From Terriglobia bacterium (lineage in GTDB: Bacteria > Acidobacteriota > Terriglobia > UBA7540): a stretch of 64,000 bases of DNA. The notes beneath the pieces are model-generated. The model was given only the letters and a program-made list of their open reading frames with translations, had not been told where the DNA came from and searched no databases. Both the position numbers and the translations under genes were made by a program. Positions 45,321 through 54,155 of the stretch are shown here, piece after piece (the first letter of the stretch is position 1; each line of letters begins with the position of its first letter). The stretch spans positions 1-64,000 of the forward strand of contig JASHON010000159.1 of NCBI GenBank assembly GCA_030041095.1, read 5' to 3'.

Positions 45321-45693
45321 GGATCCTCCTAGATGCCCAATATTCTTAGTCTTCCTCGATCCCTTTGTCCAGCAGGAAATTCGCCCGGAATCCACTTAAG
45401 CGGGAATAGGCTCCGCGTCAACTCTATACGAGGCCGTTGCGCCTGGGCTGAAAGCGATACGCGGCGACGACTGGGTGGGCGAAGTTGCAGAGGGGAATAA
45501 CAGCGTGCTGGTGAGTGCGTCAGGTCCGCGTAGACCCCTCTGTGACACTGAAGCAGTACAGGGCATTGGCTTGAGCGTCCAGGCGGGAGCCCACGCGAGG
45601 TTGCAAGGCGGCACAACGTCCGTCGCATTTTGGGGCTTATGGCCCGTAGCTCAGTTCACACGCTCGGCAGGCAGTAGTCGTGAGCGCCCGCGT
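45321..45693. other. Intergenic stretch, nothing recognised
   Basis: About 370 bases between the ThuA and dienelactone hydrolase genes show only shadow frames. It probably contains the ThuA promoter. No repeat was recognised. Confidence 0.4.
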
Positions 45694-46437
45694 TCAGTTG
45701 CGCTTGAGCGTTGAGTTGAGCAGATCCGCCAGCTTTTTGTAGGCGCGCTCGGCTTGGGGCTCGTTGTATGCGGGATTGTCAGGAACGGTCCAGCCATGGT
45801 GCGCTTGGTAGACCTCACTCGCGTACTGTCCTCCCCAGGCCGCGAGCGCGTGGTCGAGCTTCTCGATGGCTTCCTGCGGCATCGAGCGATCCTCGATGCC
45901 GTGGCCGAAATAAAGGCGCGCTTTGACGCGAGGAAGGAGCGTGTGCGGACTGGCCGGCGAGTCCGTGTAAAGACCGCCGCCGTGGAATGAAGCGACGGCG
46001 GCAATTTGGTCGGGACGGACGGCGGCGGCGCGCAGCGCCATTTGCCCGGAGAAACAGAAGCCGACGGCGCCAAAAGCGTTTCCCTTGACGCTCGGCTGCT
46101 TCCCAAGAGAGTCGATGTAGGCGGAAACGTCATGGTCCATCGCGGCGGGCGTTAGCGGATCGCGAATCTCGTTCATGCGTTTCACGAACCGCTCGTCGCC
46201 GAACTTGAAAGGGAAATTGAAGATCGGCGGTTTGCCGTTGCGATAAAAGATATTGGGGAGAAGCACCGCGTAGCCCTCACCGGCAAGACGGGTGGCCATG
46301 CCGCGGTTTGCATCGCGAATACCACCGATGTCGGTGAGGTAGAGGACGCCGGGCCAGCGGCCCTCTTCTTCCGGCTGAATGAGAAAGCCGTCTGCAGCGC
46401 CATCCGGTGTTCTAACCTCGACTGCTTTTTCGACCAT
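45694..46437 (-). CDS. Dienelactone hydrolase family protein
   Basis: The 247-residue alpha/beta hydrolase has the dienelactone hydrolase triad: nucleophile C128 in GFCFSG, D183 in HGIEDRSMP and a His in QAHHGWTVPD. PGVLYLTDIGGIRDANRGMA and LLPNIFYRNGKPP are family signatures. It should hydrolyse lactones or esters in the cytoplasm; such enzymes act in aromatic ring cleavage pathways, but no other gene of such a pathway is in the window. The ATG at 46437 with AGGAGC upstream is preferred to a longer frame. Confidence 0.88.
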   Translation of the reverse strand: MVEKAVEVRTPDGAADGFLIQPEEEGRWPGVLYLTDIGGIRDANRGMATRLAGEGYAVLLPNIFYRNGKPPIFNFPFKFGDERFVKRMNEIRDPLTPAAMDHDVSAYIDSLGKQPSVKGNAFGAVGFCFSGQMALRAAAVRPDQIAAVASFHGGGLYTDSPASPHTLLPRVKARLYFGHGIEDRSMPQEAIEKLDHALAAWGGQYASEVYQAHHGWTVPDNPAYNEPQAERAYKKLADLLNSTLKRN

Positions 46438-46645
46438 GACTATGCTCCTGAAGGAAAGTTGCGAAAAAATCAATCACCATTTTATCCGATGAGGGCCGCT
46501 TCCGATCTCACGGCTACGACCACGGACATCATGTCCCTGCTTGCGGCTTTGCCACGCTGAGCTCGAAGTCACGGGAAGGGCGAATCTCAGATTCCAGCCG
46601 AAAAAACTTCCATGCAGGGTCGGGCCAACGTGAAGACCGCACCCG

Positions 46646-48229
46646 CTAGCGGAGCGGCAAGGGCACACCTTTCTTGGATGTCCATGCCTTCAGATAATCC
46701 GTATAGAGGTAACTCGTGTCGTTCTGGGCGAGCATTTCTGGCAGCGTCCGATTAAGGCTTCGATATTCTTTTTCAACCCGCTCGGAGTTCTCATCGATGA
46801 ATTGCTGTAACCGGGCAATACCGGCGGCATCTCTTCCGGCTTTAAGCTCTTTGAGAACTTCGGCCTCCACTGGCCCTTGCCGCTCCATTTCCCAGTTTTC
46901 GGTTTGATCGAACACACGCCGGACGGCCGGGTTCAACGCGCGGTAGTTGAGATCGCAGAGTAACTTCAGGCGGTTCGCCCACCACCACGGCGAATCCGCC
47001 GAATAAGTGCTGGTTCCCGTCGCGTAGGACGCAGGAGTCGCGGGCCCGTGCAAATAAAACGGTTTGAAGACGTTACAGCACGGGTTGGAAAAGCTTGCCC
47101 AATAAACTTGCCGCAAGAGCGGAGGCATCTGGGCGCGCAGGTGAGCGACGAACGACGCCGCGCTGTGGTAGGGAGACTGAGGCGTGTCATGCATGCAAGG
47201 AGTAGGCCAGAAAGTTTCGGGCGGTGACCAGCGGGGCGCCACGATGGTACCTTCCAGATGACTGCGGCCGATCGCCATCATGGCCGCGGGCGTGACGTGG
47301 GAGAAGTCACGGCGCAGGCAGGAAAGGGTCATATTACGGCGAATTTGCATGTTCCCGGGATTCTTGGAATCTTTTCGCCAGTAGTCGCCGTAATCGCGCG
47401 CGAAGTTGAAGTCTTTGGCCGATTGGGTCCAGCCCATCTCGATCGCATGCTCGACGAGCCGTGGATGCGCCTCGCTCCAGTCCTGCTCGATCGAGTAGAT
47501 GTTGGAGATTGAATAGACGCCGCGGTCGATGCGCTTGGCTGCCCAGTAGTAGCCCGCAGTCTCGAACACCCAAGCCTCGTGGGGATCGGCGAGGATGAAG
47601 CTATTATCGTAGTTCGCGTGGCCCCACTCGCCCGGGTACTCGCAATCACCGCACTGGCCGTATTTTTCAAGCAACCCGATCATCACGTGCAGGGCTTCGG
47701 AGGCCGTTTTGCCGCGCTCGAGCCCGAGCCGGAGAAGGTCCATACCTAAAAGACCGTCACCCCACCGCGCGGGTTCTTTCGAATACACCGCCTCATTGCC
47801 GATCGCTACGCCATATTCATTCACGCCCTCCTCGTAGCCATACGCCCACCAAAGCTTGGAGCCGATGTGCTCGTAAGTTTCCGCCACTTGCGGGATTTCA
47901 ATATAGGTGCACTTCAGCATTTCGCCCGCCGCATGATGCTGGCGCGGAAACTTCACCAGAACCTGAGCCTCCATGGGCGGTCGGTCACTATTCTTGGCGA
48001 GCAGCACCGAATGGTCAGCTGTCGCATCCGGCAATGCCACCCAGGTGTCACAACTGAGCGAGGTCGTCTGAGCGAGAGCGTTAACGGTGCGCCGGCTTCG
48101 CAACGCTGGGGATGTGAAGCGGAGATGATCGCTTGCTCCAAGCATGTCCGCGGCTGGGAGCAGGGTCGATGCGGCGGCCGCAAGCGTTCCGCCTGCCATT
48201 TTTTCGAGAAACCTACGCCGTGTTGTCAT
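46646..48229 (-). CDS. Tat-exported C69-family dipeptidase
   Basis: The 527-residue protein starts with a twin-arginine leader (MTTRRRFLEKMAGGTLAAAA). The mature N-terminus holds the Ntn-hydrolase Cys in LSCDTWVALPDATADHSVLL, followed by KNSDRPPMEAQ and the GVNEYGVAIGNEAVYSKEP block of C69 (PepD-like) dipeptidases. In this family the Cys becomes the N-terminal nucleophile after processing; here it lies about 58 residues in, so both Tat cleavage and autoprocessing would be needed. It probably degrades peptides in the periplasm. Confidence 0.88.
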   Translation of the reverse strand: MTTRRRFLEKMAGGTLAAAASTLLPAADMLGASDHLRFTSPALRSRRTVNALAQTTSLSCDTWVALPDATADHSVLLAKNSDRPPMEAQVLVKFPRQHHAAGEMLKCTYIEIPQVAETYEHIGSKLWWAYGYEEGVNEYGVAIGNEAVYSKEPARWGDGLLGMDLLRLGLERGKTASEALHVMIGLLEKYGQCGDCEYPGEWGHANYDNSFILADPHEAWVFETAGYYWAAKRIDRGVYSISNIYSIEQDWSEAHPRLVEHAIEMGWTQSAKDFNFARDYGDYWRKDSKNPGNMQIRRNMTLSCLRRDFSHVTPAAMMAIGRSHLEGTIVAPRWSPPETFWPTPCMHDTPQSPYHSAASFVAHLRAQMPPLLRQVYWASFSNPCCNVFKPFYLHGPATPASYATGTSTYSADSPWWWANRLKLLCDLNYRALNPAVRRVFDQTENWEMERQGPVEAEVLKELKAGRDAAGIARLQQFIDENSERVEKEYRSLNRTLPEMLAQNDTSYLYTDYLKAWTSKKGVPLPLR

Positions 48230-48283
48230 AAGGGCCTCCGGGTAGATCGGCTTCCAGTTGGGCCGCCAGCGTCGTGCGAGATA

Positions 48284-48712
48284 TCAAGCCGCCGGTGCGC
48301 AACCTCCACGACAATGCTCTTGAGTCGTAGCTCGCACCTTGAACACCGCGACCTGATCGCCCGTGGCCGAACTGATGGCCCAATTTCCCGATGCAGGCGG
48401 CATATCCGGCCAGCGGGGCGCCACGCCAGATACCCGCACCGTGCCGCTAGGCTGGCGCTTCAAAACCACGTGCGTCCCATCGCCCATTATAGCTATAACG
48501 ACGGGCGCGGATTCATCAAAGCCGGGAACCGGAAGGATCTTGAGCGAGCCTCGAATGTTCACGGGCCAGCTTGTTTGAGCGGAATTGTGGGTTGTCGGCG
48601 CCGCCGCTGGCGTGAGCGTAATGCTGTTTGGTGTGTTGCCAGGCGCGGCTAGACTGATTCCCGGTTGGATCGCAGTCGCGCAGACAAAGGCCGCTTCGCT
48701 GACATCCTTCGA
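48284..48712 (-). pseudogene. C-terminal gene fragment cut at a duplication border
   Basis: An open frame of about 142 codons without a start encodes AAFVCATAIQPGISLAAPGN, then SWPVNIRGSLKILPVPGFDE, SAPVVIAIMGDGTHVVLKRQ and NWAISSATGDQVAVFKVRAT. It looks like the end of a larger exported beta-domain protein. The frame is lost at about 48712, exactly where similarity between 48713-49105 and 8204-8595 begins, so the upstream part was replaced by that segment. No family recognised. Confidence 0.6.
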
Positions 48713-48795
48713 TCAAGTGGTACTGATTTGGTACTCGATAGCCTTGATTGCTGCACAAGAGTTCTCGGTCACAACGTGCTCGCTAACCGGCGCTT

Positions 48796-49251
48796 CTATG
48801 GATTCACCGCTTTCGGCACGTCATTTGGATGTACGACACGGATTCCCGGATAGCGTGTGAAGTCAGGGGCGTTAAAGGTAAGCAGACTCCCGATCCCGTA
48901 AACATTCATGACCGCAATGATACGCGCATCGTGGACCCGAACACCTGAAACGGAGTGGGCGACAACAAGCCGACGCCATTCGGGATAGATCGTGGGTATG
49001 TCGGGAAGAAGGATCAAAAGGCCTTCGACCCGCGAGGCTTCGCGGTCTGCCTCGCCGGGGGTGAGACCCAATCCATTTCGGTCTATCGGTCGCGTACATA
49101 CATTCCAGAACTCGATGATGTTCTGGGGTGTTATGCACACACGGTCACCCGAAGCGAGAAGCCTCGTCAAGGCAGTCAACGCAACCGGGTGCATGGGGTG
49201 GGTTTGGTGGGTGCTGCGAAGCAAGACGTTGGTGTCAGCGAGCCAGTCCAT
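48796..49251 (-). CDS. VapC-type PIN-domain toxin
   Basis: The 151-residue protein is an intact PIN nuclease: first catalytic Asp in WLADTNVLLRS, the Glu in NIIEFWNVCTRP, and later acidic residues in GVRVHDARIIAVM and LLTFNAPDFTRY. VapC toxins cleave tRNA or rRNA and are held in check by VapB. Its antitoxin gene ends seven bases upstream. Its 3' two thirds and the following bases are duplicated at 8204-8595. Confidence 0.9.
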   Translation of the reverse strand: MDWLADTNVLLRSTHQTHPMHPVALTALTRLLASGDRVCITPQNIIEFWNVCTRPIDRNGLGLTPGEADREASRVEGLLILLPDIPTIYPEWRRLVVAHSVSGVRVHDARIIAVMNVYGIGSLLTFNAPDFTRYPGIRVVHPNDVPKAVNP

Positions 49252-49257
49252 GAATGG

Positions 49258-49524
49258 CTATTCAGCATCCGTCTGGTAGAATGCCTCCCGGCTGAGGGCT
49301 TCGTCGGGAAGAGGCGTAGTACGGCGATTCGGGAAGCTCTCTGCCCAATCCTGGAATGCTTTTGCCCTCTCCTGGGCGGTCATCATAGCAGATTCCACTT
49401 CCTGCCCCGGCACATGCTGCTCCAGAATCCGCTGCACGTATTGAATTAGGGGGAGCCCATTTTTCTGTGCCCGAGCCTTCAATTCAGCCTCGATCTCGGG
49501 CTTGAGCTCGATTTGGATGGTCAT
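49258..49524 (-). CDS. VapB-type antitoxin
   Basis: The 88-residue protein starts MTIQIELKPEIEAELKARAQ and has a long helical C-terminus with many charged residues (MTAQERAKAFQDWAESF), ending in a toxin-binding tail. A GGGAGG site lies upstream of the ATG at 49524. It is immediately upstream of the VapC gene, the usual antitoxin-first order, and should autoregulate the operon. It resembles the orphan antitoxin at 13947-14204. Confidence 0.85.
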   Translation of the reverse strand: MTIQIELKPEIEAELKARAQKNGLPLIQYVQRILEQHVPGQEVESAMMTAQERAKAFQDWAESFPNRRTTPLPDEALSREAFYQTDAE

Positions 49525-49604
49525 CTCAATCCTCCCACTTGATTGCCTTTTGGCCCCCGCAAAGCCGATTAGAGTTGAAGCCATTATACCCTCATCACCG
49601 ATAA

Positions 49605-49796
49605 ATGGCGCGCGGATTGGGGTTTGTGGACGGTTTTCTGCGCTTGAAGGAACATGTCGCGACAATCATTCTCAATTACGTTTCCGTCGGACTGGATCCA
49701 GCGAAAATCTACAGCGTGAAAGCGGCTGACCTCGGAGGTGCTGGCATACTGACTTGGGCGGTCGCTGCGGCGCTTCTAACCCGGAGATACCGATGA
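49605..49796 (+). CDS. Possible small membrane-associated protein
   Basis: A 63-residue frame (FLRLKEHVATIILNYVSVGL ... GILTWAVAAALLTRRYR) ends with a hydrophobic segment. Its TGA overlaps the ATG of the next gene (ATGA), which suggests coupling and supports the frame. There is no good ribosome binding site at the first ATG, so the true start is uncertain. Unknown function. Confidence 0.4.
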   Translation: MARGLGFVDGFLRLKEHVATIILNYVSVGLDPAKIYSVKAADLGGAGILTWAVAAALLTRRYR

Positions 49797-50089
49797 AAAA
49801 CGCTCAGTCGGCTTGGCAGGCCAGCGCAAAGCAACAGTGCAAGTTGACGAACCTCTATTTCGGTCTACTAGCATTTGCAATCCTCTGTGCAGGTGGTTTG
49901 GTCTTCTACGCCTATAGAGGGAATTGGCCTGCCCGCCTTCTGTGGATGGTATTGCTCCCTTGTGCGAGATGGGTGGGCCTGTGCCTTTTCCCCCTCAGAT
50001 CGAAATGGAGGGGCTACGGCCCTGTTGAGGACAGGCTGCCTTCCAGCGTGAAAACCTCCGACGCCGTTCTTCCTAACCTAACCGAATGA
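49793..50089 (+). CDS. Small membrane protein upstream of an XRE regulator
   Basis: The 98-residue protein has two hydrophobic segments (LYFGLLAFAILCAGGLVFYA and LLWMVLLPCARWVGLCLF) and charged ends. Its start and stop overlap the neighbours on both sides by four bases, so three genes are coupled. Pairing of a small membrane protein with a short XRE regulator of this kind is common; the regulator probably controls the membrane protein. Family not recognised. Confidence 0.6.
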   Translation: MKNAQSAWQASAKQQCKLTNLYFGLLAFAILCAGGLVFYAYRGNWPARLLWMVLLPCARWVGLCLFPLRSKWRGYGPVEDRLPSSVKTSDAVLPNLTE

Positions 50090-50313
50090 AAAATCGTCTC
50101 CGCGTTCTCCGAGCCGAGCGTGAATGGTCGCAGGCTGAACTCGCGAGCCGCCTCCAAGTTTCCCGACAGACAGTCAACGCCATTGAAACTGGCAAATACG
50201 ACCCCAGCCTGCCTCTCGCGTTTCGCATCGCGAAGCTGTTCGATGCGCCCATCGAATCAATTTTCGAATTGGACTCTGAGCGACAATCACCTCAGAAAAG
50301 CGATGAAAGGTAG
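50086..50313 (+). CDS. Short XRE-family transcriptional regulator
   Basis: The 75-residue protein is a compact helix-turn-helix of the XRE/Cro type: MKNRLRVLRAEREWSQAELA, then the recognition helix in VSRQTVNAIETGKYDPSLPL and the closing AFRIAKLFDAPIESIFEL. No ligand domain is present. Its ATG overlaps the stop of the membrane protein gene. Such short regulators are typically encoded with small membrane proteins. Confidence 0.9.
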   Translation: MKNRLRVLRAEREWSQAELASRLQVSRQTVNAIETGKYDPSLPLAFRIAKLFDAPIESIFELDSERQSPQKSDER

Positions 50314-50554
50314 TGTCCGTTCCGCCCGCTCAGTAAGCAAGTGGGGCGGTCAGGACCCGGATGCCTGAAGTTCAAATCCGCCTCCCGGGCTCGGCAATTT
50401 GAATCTAAAGCCACAAGAGCCAGGATACACGTGTTCCCACCTATGGCAGCCCAGATTTCACCGGAGTCATGGCGTCGGCAGAAGAGCCGTCGGGGAATCC
50501 GCCAAGCAAACCCGGCGCTCGGGCTGTACGGGGGATGAACGCCGTGAGCGCGCA

Positions 50555-53110
50555 TTACTCAATGCGAAGCGCGCGCACCGGGGATATCGACGCGGCGCGG
50601 AGCGCGGGGATGATGGCTGCGAACAACGCAAAGACGGCAAGCGCGCCCGCGGCAATGGCGAGAGCATACGGATCCCAAATCGTGAGGCCGTAGAGCCGTG
50701 AGGAGATCAGGCGGCCGGCGCCTACGGCCAGAGGCAAACCCAGGATCAGCCCGATCGCGACGTGCCGGAACGCGCCCTGAAGCACCAGTTTGACTACCTC
50801 GGGGCGGTCTGCGCCTAGCGCCATGCGAATGCCAATCTCCTTGGTTCGCTGCGCCACAGTGTAGGCGGTAACTCCGTAAAGCCCGATCGCGGCCAACAAC
50901 AGCGCCACGATCCCAAACAGACCGGCAAGGCTGGCCACCGCGCGTTGCTGATCAAACGAGAGATCAACCTGTTGCCGCAGGGTTCGGACGCTAATCATGG
51001 TGAAGTCGGGGTCCACGTCCGCTAAGGCTCTTCTCAGCAGCGGCTCCAGCTCACCGACGGGCGTGTGGGTCACCAGCAGCAATCCCTCAATGAAGTGGGA
51101 GCGCAAATCGAGCGTCTTCATTAATTTCTGCTTGTAGTTCACGCTCTGGGCAAGCGGCGCGAAGAACATGGGCCAAGCCGGTTTGTTCAATCTCCAGCTT
51201 TGAAACTTGGCGTCTCCTACGATTCCTACAATGCGAAACGTTCCGGCATTTTCCGGCAGATCCAGGCCAAAGTGCTGGTTGAGCGGATCCTCATTCCTTT
51301 TGAAGAATCGCTTCACAAAAGCTTCGTTCACAACGGCCACGGGGGCGGCGGTCTCATTGTCGCCCTCCGTAAATCCCCTTCCGCGCAGGAGGGTGACGCC
51401 CAGGCGCTGAAGATAGTGGGCGCTCACGCGATCCCACGATGATCCCGAGTCCTCCCCTATCTTTGGCGCCGGGTGGCCCGCAACATAAATTCCTTCTCCC
51501 CAGTTGTCAGTGAGCGGATTATACATGGCCAGCCCGCTACCACGGACTCCGGGCAGGGCATTGAGCCGCGATTCGAGCTCGCGATAGGTCGCAGCCAGCC
51601 GCGCTTGACTGTAACTTGCCGGCAGGGCCTGCAGTTCCACAAGGACTCGTCCGCGGACTCGGTATCCAAAGTCCTGACGCTCCAGCTTATTTAAGCTACG
51701 TGCCAGCATCGTGGCGCCTGCAACCAGAACCACGGACAAGGCCGCCTGCACAATCAGAAGCGCACGGCGGGCGAAAGTGGAACGGTCGCCCGTCGTGCGG
51801 CCCGCGCCGTGCAACGCTTCCGCGGGATCGGTGCGCGTGGCAAACCAAGCCGGCGCCGCACCGAAGATCACGCCGGTCACTACGGCCAGTCCGAAGGCGA
51901 AAGCCAACACCATGGGCGAAGGCATGGGGCTGATGGGGAGAAAATGCGTGCCGTGAAACGCCAGGGATATGAGCAACCGCGCGGCAGCGACCGCAACGAC
52001 GAGCCCAGCCATGCAGCCGAACAGAGAGAGCAGCACGCTTTCGGTCAGGGCCTGAGCGATAATCTGCTTCCGCGTCGCGCCCAGGGCCAGGCGCACGGAG
52101 GTTTGACTGCGCCTGGATACGGCGCGGGCCAGCAGCAGGTTCGCTACGTTGGCGCAAGCGATCAGCAGGACGAGGCCGCAAACCGTCATGAGAATTTCCA
52201 GGCTGCGTCCGTAGTCTTCTTTCATTTCCGTCACACCGGCGCCGGCAGGAATTACGTTGATTACTTGCTTGGGCAAATCGTGGATGACTTCCGGCATCCA
52301 GTTGGCGGGATAACCCGAGTCATATCGCAACCACTGGCGCAAGACTCCTGTCAAGCGTGGCGCCATACCAACGATCGACGCGCCCGGGCGCAATCGGCCC
52401 ATCATGCGCAGCCAGGCTGAGACGGATTGGTGCAGCAGCGCTGCGTCACCGTCAATCAGGGGTTCTTGCTGCAACGGAATCCAGATATCGGGAGGATCGC
52501 TGCGCAGCGTTTCGCCAAAGAATCCGGGCGGGGTTACTCCGATCACGGTGAACGGATGCCCCTGGATGAAAAAGGTTGAGCCCACCACCGAAGGATCACG
52601 GCCGTAACGCGTTTCCCAGGCGCGGTAGCTGATCACGACCACGGGTGGCGCGCCGGGCCGGTCGTCTGCTGCCGTGAACACGCGCCCTCCGAACGCTCCA
52701 ACCCCCAGCATTGAGAAAAAGTTCCCGGTGACGTACTCCGAATACAGAGGCCGGGCGGCTCGTTCGCCTTCACGCCGGACGCTGGCCATCCAATTGCCCG
52801 CTTGGAAGGCCACCACTTGCTCGAACTCCGGCGTTTGGGATTTCAGCCGCTCAAACAGCGGATACGAATACATGCCCCACCGGTCCTGCGGACCGCCTTG
52901 CACGCAGCAATCGTCGCCCTGGCCCACTCGATAAAGCGATCCGGGATCGGTCACGGGCAGGGATCGCAGCATCACGGCGTGAATCAACGTGAAGATTGAC
53001 GTTGTTCCACCAATTCCCAAAGCGAGCGTCAAGATCGCTGCCGCGGTGAAAACTGGCGACTGGCGGAATTGCCGGACAGCGTAACGAAGATTCCCGAGCA
53101 ATGTATCCAT
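50555..53110 (-). CDS. ADOP-type ABC transporter permease (FtsX/MacB-like)
   Basis: The 851-residue protein has the complete orphan permease plan: first helix FTAAAILTLALGIGGTTSIF, MacB-like periplasmic core, FtsX helices near 300-430 ([20 protein letters not shown]), a second core domain and the final block with [20 protein letters not shown] and PALRAASISPVRALRIE. It is a close relative of the protein at 22938-25451, sharing many blocks such as LYRVGQGDDCCVQGG. No ATPase subunit is next to it. Substrate unknown. Confidence 0.9.
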   Translation of the reverse strand: MDTLLGNLRYAVRQFRQSPVFTAAAILTLALGIGGTTSIFTLIHAVMLRSLPVTDPGSLYRVGQGDDCCVQGGPQDRWGMYSYPLFERLKSQTPEFEQVVAFQAGNWMASVRREGERAARPLYSEYVTGNFFSMLGVGAFGGRVFTAADDRPGAPPVVVISYRAWETRYGRDPSVVGSTFFIQGHPFTVIGVTPPGFFGETLRSDPPDIWIPLQQEPLIDGDAALLHQSVSAWLRMMGRLRPGASIVGMAPRLTGVLRQWLRYDSGYPANWMPEVIHDLPKQVINVIPAGAGVTEMKEDYGRSLEILMTVCGLVLLIACANVANLLLARAVSRRSQTSVRLALGATRKQIIAQALTESVLLSLFGCMAGLVVAVAAARLLISLAFHGTHFLPISPMPSPMVLAFAFGLAVVTGVIFGAAPAWFATRTDPAEALHGAGRTTGDRSTFARRALLIVQAALSVVLVAGATMLARSLNKLERQDFGYRVRGRVLVELQALPASYSQARLAATYRELESRLNALPGVRGSGLAMYNPLTDNWGEGIYVAGHPAPKIGEDSGSSWDRVSAHYLQRLGVTLLRGRGFTEGDNETAAPVAVVNEAFVKRFFKRNEDPLNQHFGLDLPENAGTFRIVGIVGDAKFQSWRLNKPAWPMFFAPLAQSVNYKQKLMKTLDLRSHFIEGLLLVTHTPVGELEPLLRRALADVDPDFTMISVRTLRQQVDLSFDQQRAVASLAGLFGIVALLLAAIGLYGVTAYTVAQRTKEIGIRMALGADRPEVVKLVLQGAFRHVAIGLILGLPLAVGAGRLISSRLYGLTIWDPYALAIAAGALAVFALFAAIIPALRAASISPVRALRIE

Positions 53111-53726
53111 GAAGGTCCTCCTGATTCACCTACGGCAACTCTCGGCTGTGAGTTCCTGAAAAAAGCCGCATCCGCGTCAAAGCAGCGTGCGATTCCGCAG
53201 CCGGTTTCTCTGATTGACGCTTTCGGGGGCCGAGGGTGAGCAAGCCGTGGTACGGCCAATGTGGCGCGCGGCAGGCGGATTGCGGCGCGGCCCTTCTCGG
53301 CCGGCGGGCAGCAATCTTTCGCCGACGCATTGTTCCTACGATGCGAGCGCCCGACGATCGCTAAAAGGGCGCTCTATCGCACGGCGGATGGTCCATCTGG
53401 TCGGAGCGATGAGTTTTCGGAACGTTTCGAGACCGTGGGCCGGGTGGCGAGTGGGCCCTCGCGGTGCTGCTGCGCGCGGGCGCGGCAGCGCGCGCCACGG
53501 AACGAACGACTCCAGGTAGGTTTACACCATGCAAGCCAGTTAGAGCATCGGCAGTGCCTCAGATTGAAAATTTGGTTGCTATGCGGTCGATTCAGAGGCT
53601 GAGCGCCTTTTCAGCCGGCGAGAGGGACTTGCAGAATATCTACGACTGGGTTGCTGGGGCCTGTCGTCTGGCAGCAAAAACGGGTGCTGCCGGCAGTAAA
53701 ACGGCTCTGTAAGTAATCAAATCGAT
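53111..53726. other. Intergenic stretch before tRNA-Pro, nothing recognised
   Basis: About 600 bases are rich in GC with several shadow frames. It is the zone just beyond the 3' end of the intact tRNA-Pro gene, where an integrated element would begin, but no integrase or transposase sequence was found here. Confidence 0.4.
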
Positions 53727-53803
53727 TGGTCGGGGCGCCCGGATTCGAACCGGGGACCTCTTGCGCCCAAGGCAAGCGCGCTACCAGACTGCGCCACGCC
53801 CCG
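53727..53803 (-). tRNA. tRNA-Pro(UGG)
   Basis: The minus strand folds as a full cloverleaf: acceptor CGGGGCG pairs with CGCCCCG, discriminator A and encoded CCA; the D-arm contains AGTCTGGTAG; the anticodon stem CTTGC/GCAAG encloses the loop CTTGGGC with anticodon TGG; and the T-arm is CCCGG-TTCGAAT-CCGGG. The 3' half is duplicated at 8077-8120 and 10045-10089, which marks this gene as an integration target. Confidence 0.97.
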
Positions 53804-54155
53804 AAGAACTTCGTTCTCAACAAAGTAGCACAAGTTTTGCTCTTCCGGGCAAGCACAATTTGGTACAAGCAGCGGTCTGATCCTTCCAAAGTACGCCCAC
53901 CACCTTTGAAACCGCTGCGCGCTCACGTTCCAACAAACACAGCCAACTGAGCCACGGTTTGCGGTATCGTTACCGTCGAAAGGCTGTAACATAGCGTATG
54001 GACATGACCCGTTCTCGTTGACGACATCTATTGCGCGTCCCAAAGGTTATTCACGATTCGACCACAATGATATTCTTGCGAAGGCGAGACGACCATTCTG
54101 ATGTCGCCGCGTCGCATCGCCGAATGAGAATCTTACGCTAACATAAGGAGTAGAC
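53804..54155. other. Intergenic stretch upstream of the sugar operon
   Basis: About 350 bases lie between tRNA-Pro and the sugar operon and must hold both promoters. AAGGAG at 54147-54152 is the binding site of the first operon gene. No operator was recognised. Confidence 0.45.
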
